Part shown: in pieces, positions 6,635 through 7,919 of the stretch
Position numbering within the stretch: position 1 is the stretch's first letter
How the letters are laid out: every line of letters starts with the position of its first letter
Assembly: GCA_937874455.1 (NCBI GenBank)
Contig: CALNBE010000129.1
Location: forward strand, 1-7,919
Origin: an uncultured Opitutia bacterium
Lineage (GTDB): Bacteria; Verrucomicrobiota; Verrucomicrobiia; Opitutales; UBA953
Direction of reading: 5' to 3'
Length of the DNA: 7,919 nucleotides
The notes under the pieces: model-generated
What the model saw: the letters and a program-made list of their open reading frames with translations, nothing else
Databases searched by the model: none
What the model was told of the DNA's origin: nothing
Made by a program: the position numbers and the translations under genes

Positions 6635-7060
6635 ATGCTCAAAAAAATTGACCACCTCGGCATCGCCGTCGCCAATCTGACCGAAGCCTGCAAATTCTAC
6701 GAAGAAGTGCTCGGACTTCCCTGCCACGGGATTCAAGAAGTCGCCGACCAAAAGGTCCGCACCGCCTTCTTTGAACTCGGTGGCGTGCACTTGGAGTTGC
6801 TGGAGCCCACCTCGCCCGACAGCCCCATCGCCAAATTCTTGGAGAAAAATCCGGCCGGCGGCATCCATCACGTTGCTTACGCCGTTGACGACGTGCAAGG
6901 CAAGCTCGACGAGTTTGCCGGCAAGGGCGTCCGCCTAATCGACCAAAAACCCCGCCCCGGTGCCAACAACAAGCTCATCGGCTTTCTCCACCCCAAATCC
7001 ACCCTCGGCGTCCTCACCGAACTGTGCATGGACGACCCGGCGAAAAAAGCTAGCCACTAG
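6635..7060 (+). CDS. mce: Methylmalonyl-CoA epimerase
   Basis: The 141-residue protein belongs to the vicinal-oxygen-chelate (glyoxalase/bleomycin-resistance) superfamily. Epimerases of this type interconvert (R)- and (S)-methylmalonyl-CoA, linking the B12-dependent mutase with propionyl-CoA carboxylation or decarboxylation. Diagnostic motifs appear in order: 'IDHLGIAV' (His7), 'FFELGGVHLELLEPT' (about 45-59), 'GGIHHVAYAV' (75-84) and 'FLHPKSTLGVLTELC' (117-131, Glu129). The His, His and Glu in these motifs correspond to metal-ligand positions in the family, and the length is normal. The frame stays open upstream to 6329, but that extension runs through the Pal gene and its terminator. The ATG at 6635 starts exactly where family homology begins. 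There is no Shine-Dalgarno sequence; the leader is pyrimidine/CA-rich. The carboxyltransferase gene follows after 60 bases, consistent with an operon. Confidence 0.93.
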   Translation: MLKKIDHLGIAVANLTEACKFYEEVLGLPCHGIQEVADQKVRTAFFELGGVHLELLEPTSPDSPIAKFLEKNPAGGIHHVAYAVDDVQGKLDEFAGKGVRLIDQKPRPGANNKLIGFLHPKSTLGVLTELCMDDPAKKASH

Positions 7061-7120
7061 CCGTTTCACCCACACGCTTCCCCGCTTTTACCAAACCCTC
7101 AACAAATCGTTTACAGCTTT

Positions 7121-7919
7121 ATGGCGATAGATCCCACGCTTCTTGCAGAACTCGAAAAACGCCGCGCCCAAGCCTTGGTCGCCGGTGGTGCCGATAAAAT
7201 CGCGGCCCGCCGTGAAAAAGGCATCCATGGCGCCCGTGAACGCTTGGAAATGCTCTTCGAGCCCGGCACTTTTCAAGAGTTCGGCATGTACGTGCAGCAC
7301 TCCTGCACCCGCTTCGGCATGGAGAAAAAACGCCTCCCGACCGACGGTGTCATCTGCGGCACCGGCTATGTCGGCGGACGGCAGGTCGCGGCCTACAGCC
7401 AGGACTTTACCGTCTCCGGCGGCTCACTCGGCAAGGCCCACGCCAAGAAAATTTGTGACCTGCTCGACTACGCCGCCAAGATGGGCATGCCCGTCATCGG
7501 CATCAATGACTCCGGCGGCGCGCGCATTCAGGAGGGTGTCGAATCCCTCGCCGGCTACGCCTCCATTTTCTACCGCAACGTCGCCCTCTCCGGCGTCGTG
7601 CCGCAAATCACCGTGATCGCCGGCCCCTGCGCGGGTGGCGCGGCCTATTCCCCCGCCCTCACCGACTTCATCATCATGTCGAAGAAGAACGCCAACATGT
7701 TCATCTGCGGCCCCGAAGTCATCAAGGCAGCCACTGGCGAACAGGCCTCTCTCGAACAATTCGCCTCCGCCGCCGCCCATGCCACCGTCTCCGGCAACAT
7801 CCACTTGGTGGCCGAGGACGACCAGCACGCGCTCGAACTCTCCGCCCGGCTGCTCTCCTTCCTCCCCCAAAACAATCTTTCCGACCCGCCACACGACTTG
7901 AGCCGCGAGATCGAAATCG
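7121..7919 (+). CDS. Acyl-CoA carboxylase carboxyltransferase (propionyl-CoA carboxylase beta / methylmalonyl-CoA decarboxylase alpha), N-terminal part
   Basis: The gene runs off the right edge after 266 codons; the family is usually about 510-540 residues, so roughly half is present. These biotin-dependent carboxyltransferases move a carboxyl group between carboxybiotin and propionyl-CoA/methylmalonyl-CoA. Visible features are an N-terminal helix and 'HGARERLEMLFEPGTFQEF' (36-54), then 'QDFTVSGGSLG' (94-104), 'INDSGGARIQEG' (128-139), 'AGPCAGGAAYSPALTDF' (167-183), 'MFICGPEVIKAATGE' (193-207), and 'LLSFLPQNN' (244-252). The Gly-rich loops form the CoA and oxyanion pockets. One oddity is that the usual 'LGGA..H' is 'FASAAAH' here (214-220). 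The preceding epimerase fits either PccB or the Na+-pumping decarboxylase subunit MmdA, and the sequence in view cannot separate them, so no symbol is given. The ATG at 7121 agrees with the family start and lacks a Shine-Dalgarno sequence. Confidence 0.92.
   Translation, partial: MAIDPTLLAELEKRRAQALVAGGADKIAARREKGIHGARERLEMLFEPGTFQEFGMYVQHSCTRFGMEKKRLPTDGVICGTGYVGGRQVAAYSQDFTVSGGSLGKAHAKKICDLLDYAAKMGMPVIGINDSGGARIQEGVESLAGYASIFYRNVALSGVVPQITVIAGPCAGGAAYSPALTDFIIMSKKNANMFICGPEVIKAATGEQASLEQFASAAAHATVSGNIHLVAEDDQHALELSARLLSFLPQNNLSDPPHDLSREIEI

Overview
The window looks like a chromosomal segment from a member of the Verrucomicrobiota, perhaps an Opitutae-like lineage. This placement is inferred from recalled family resemblance and was not searched. 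The main clue is a very large PilX/GspK-like protein whose N-terminal 'ARQNAL..A...LG.IQ..AGPD.RV' block and C-terminal 'FGR.FEIVSLRWLSP.EI' ending I associate with that phylum. None of the complete genes has a convincing Shine-Dalgarno sequence, which also fits.

Layout. Positions 1-469 (minus strand) hold the 5' end of priA, the primosomal helicase, which runs off the left edge. An AT-rich divergent intergenic region (470-715) follows. From 716 to 5785 on the plus strand lies a two-gene cassette. It consists of a giant pseudopilin-like protein, currently split into an 884-aa and a 495-aa reading frame, and a 307-aa secreted protein of unknown function starting 7 bases later. Next is a 184-aa Pal/OmpA-type peptidoglycan-binding lipoprotein (5881-6435) ending in a strong Rho-independent terminator. 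The right end carries methylmalonyl-CoA epimerase (6635-7060) and the first 266 codons of an acyl-CoA carboxyltransferase of the propionyl-CoA carboxylase beta / methylmalonyl-CoA decarboxylase alpha family. Together these two suggest propionate/methylmalonyl-CoA metabolism.

The most striking feature is a perfect 26-bp inverted repeat (3370-3395 and 3428-3453, 32-base loop) exactly at the junction of the two pseudopilin reading frames. Removing just the left arm (26 bases) fuses both frames into one uninterrupted ORF of 1370 codons. The split is therefore best explained by an inverted duplication, either a real template-switch mutation or a fold-back sequencing/assembly artefact. The duplication also creates a GTG start overlapping the TGA stop (GTGA), so termination-reinitiation could in principle still yield both halves.

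How the genes fit together: the pseudopilin-like protein and its secreted neighbour probably act at or beyond the inner membrane as one envelope-associated unit of unknown role. The Pal-like lipoprotein is an envelope gene with its own transcription end. The epimerase and carboxyltransferase form a separate metabolic operon. I see no RNA genes, CRISPR arrays, insertion sequences or phage genes.
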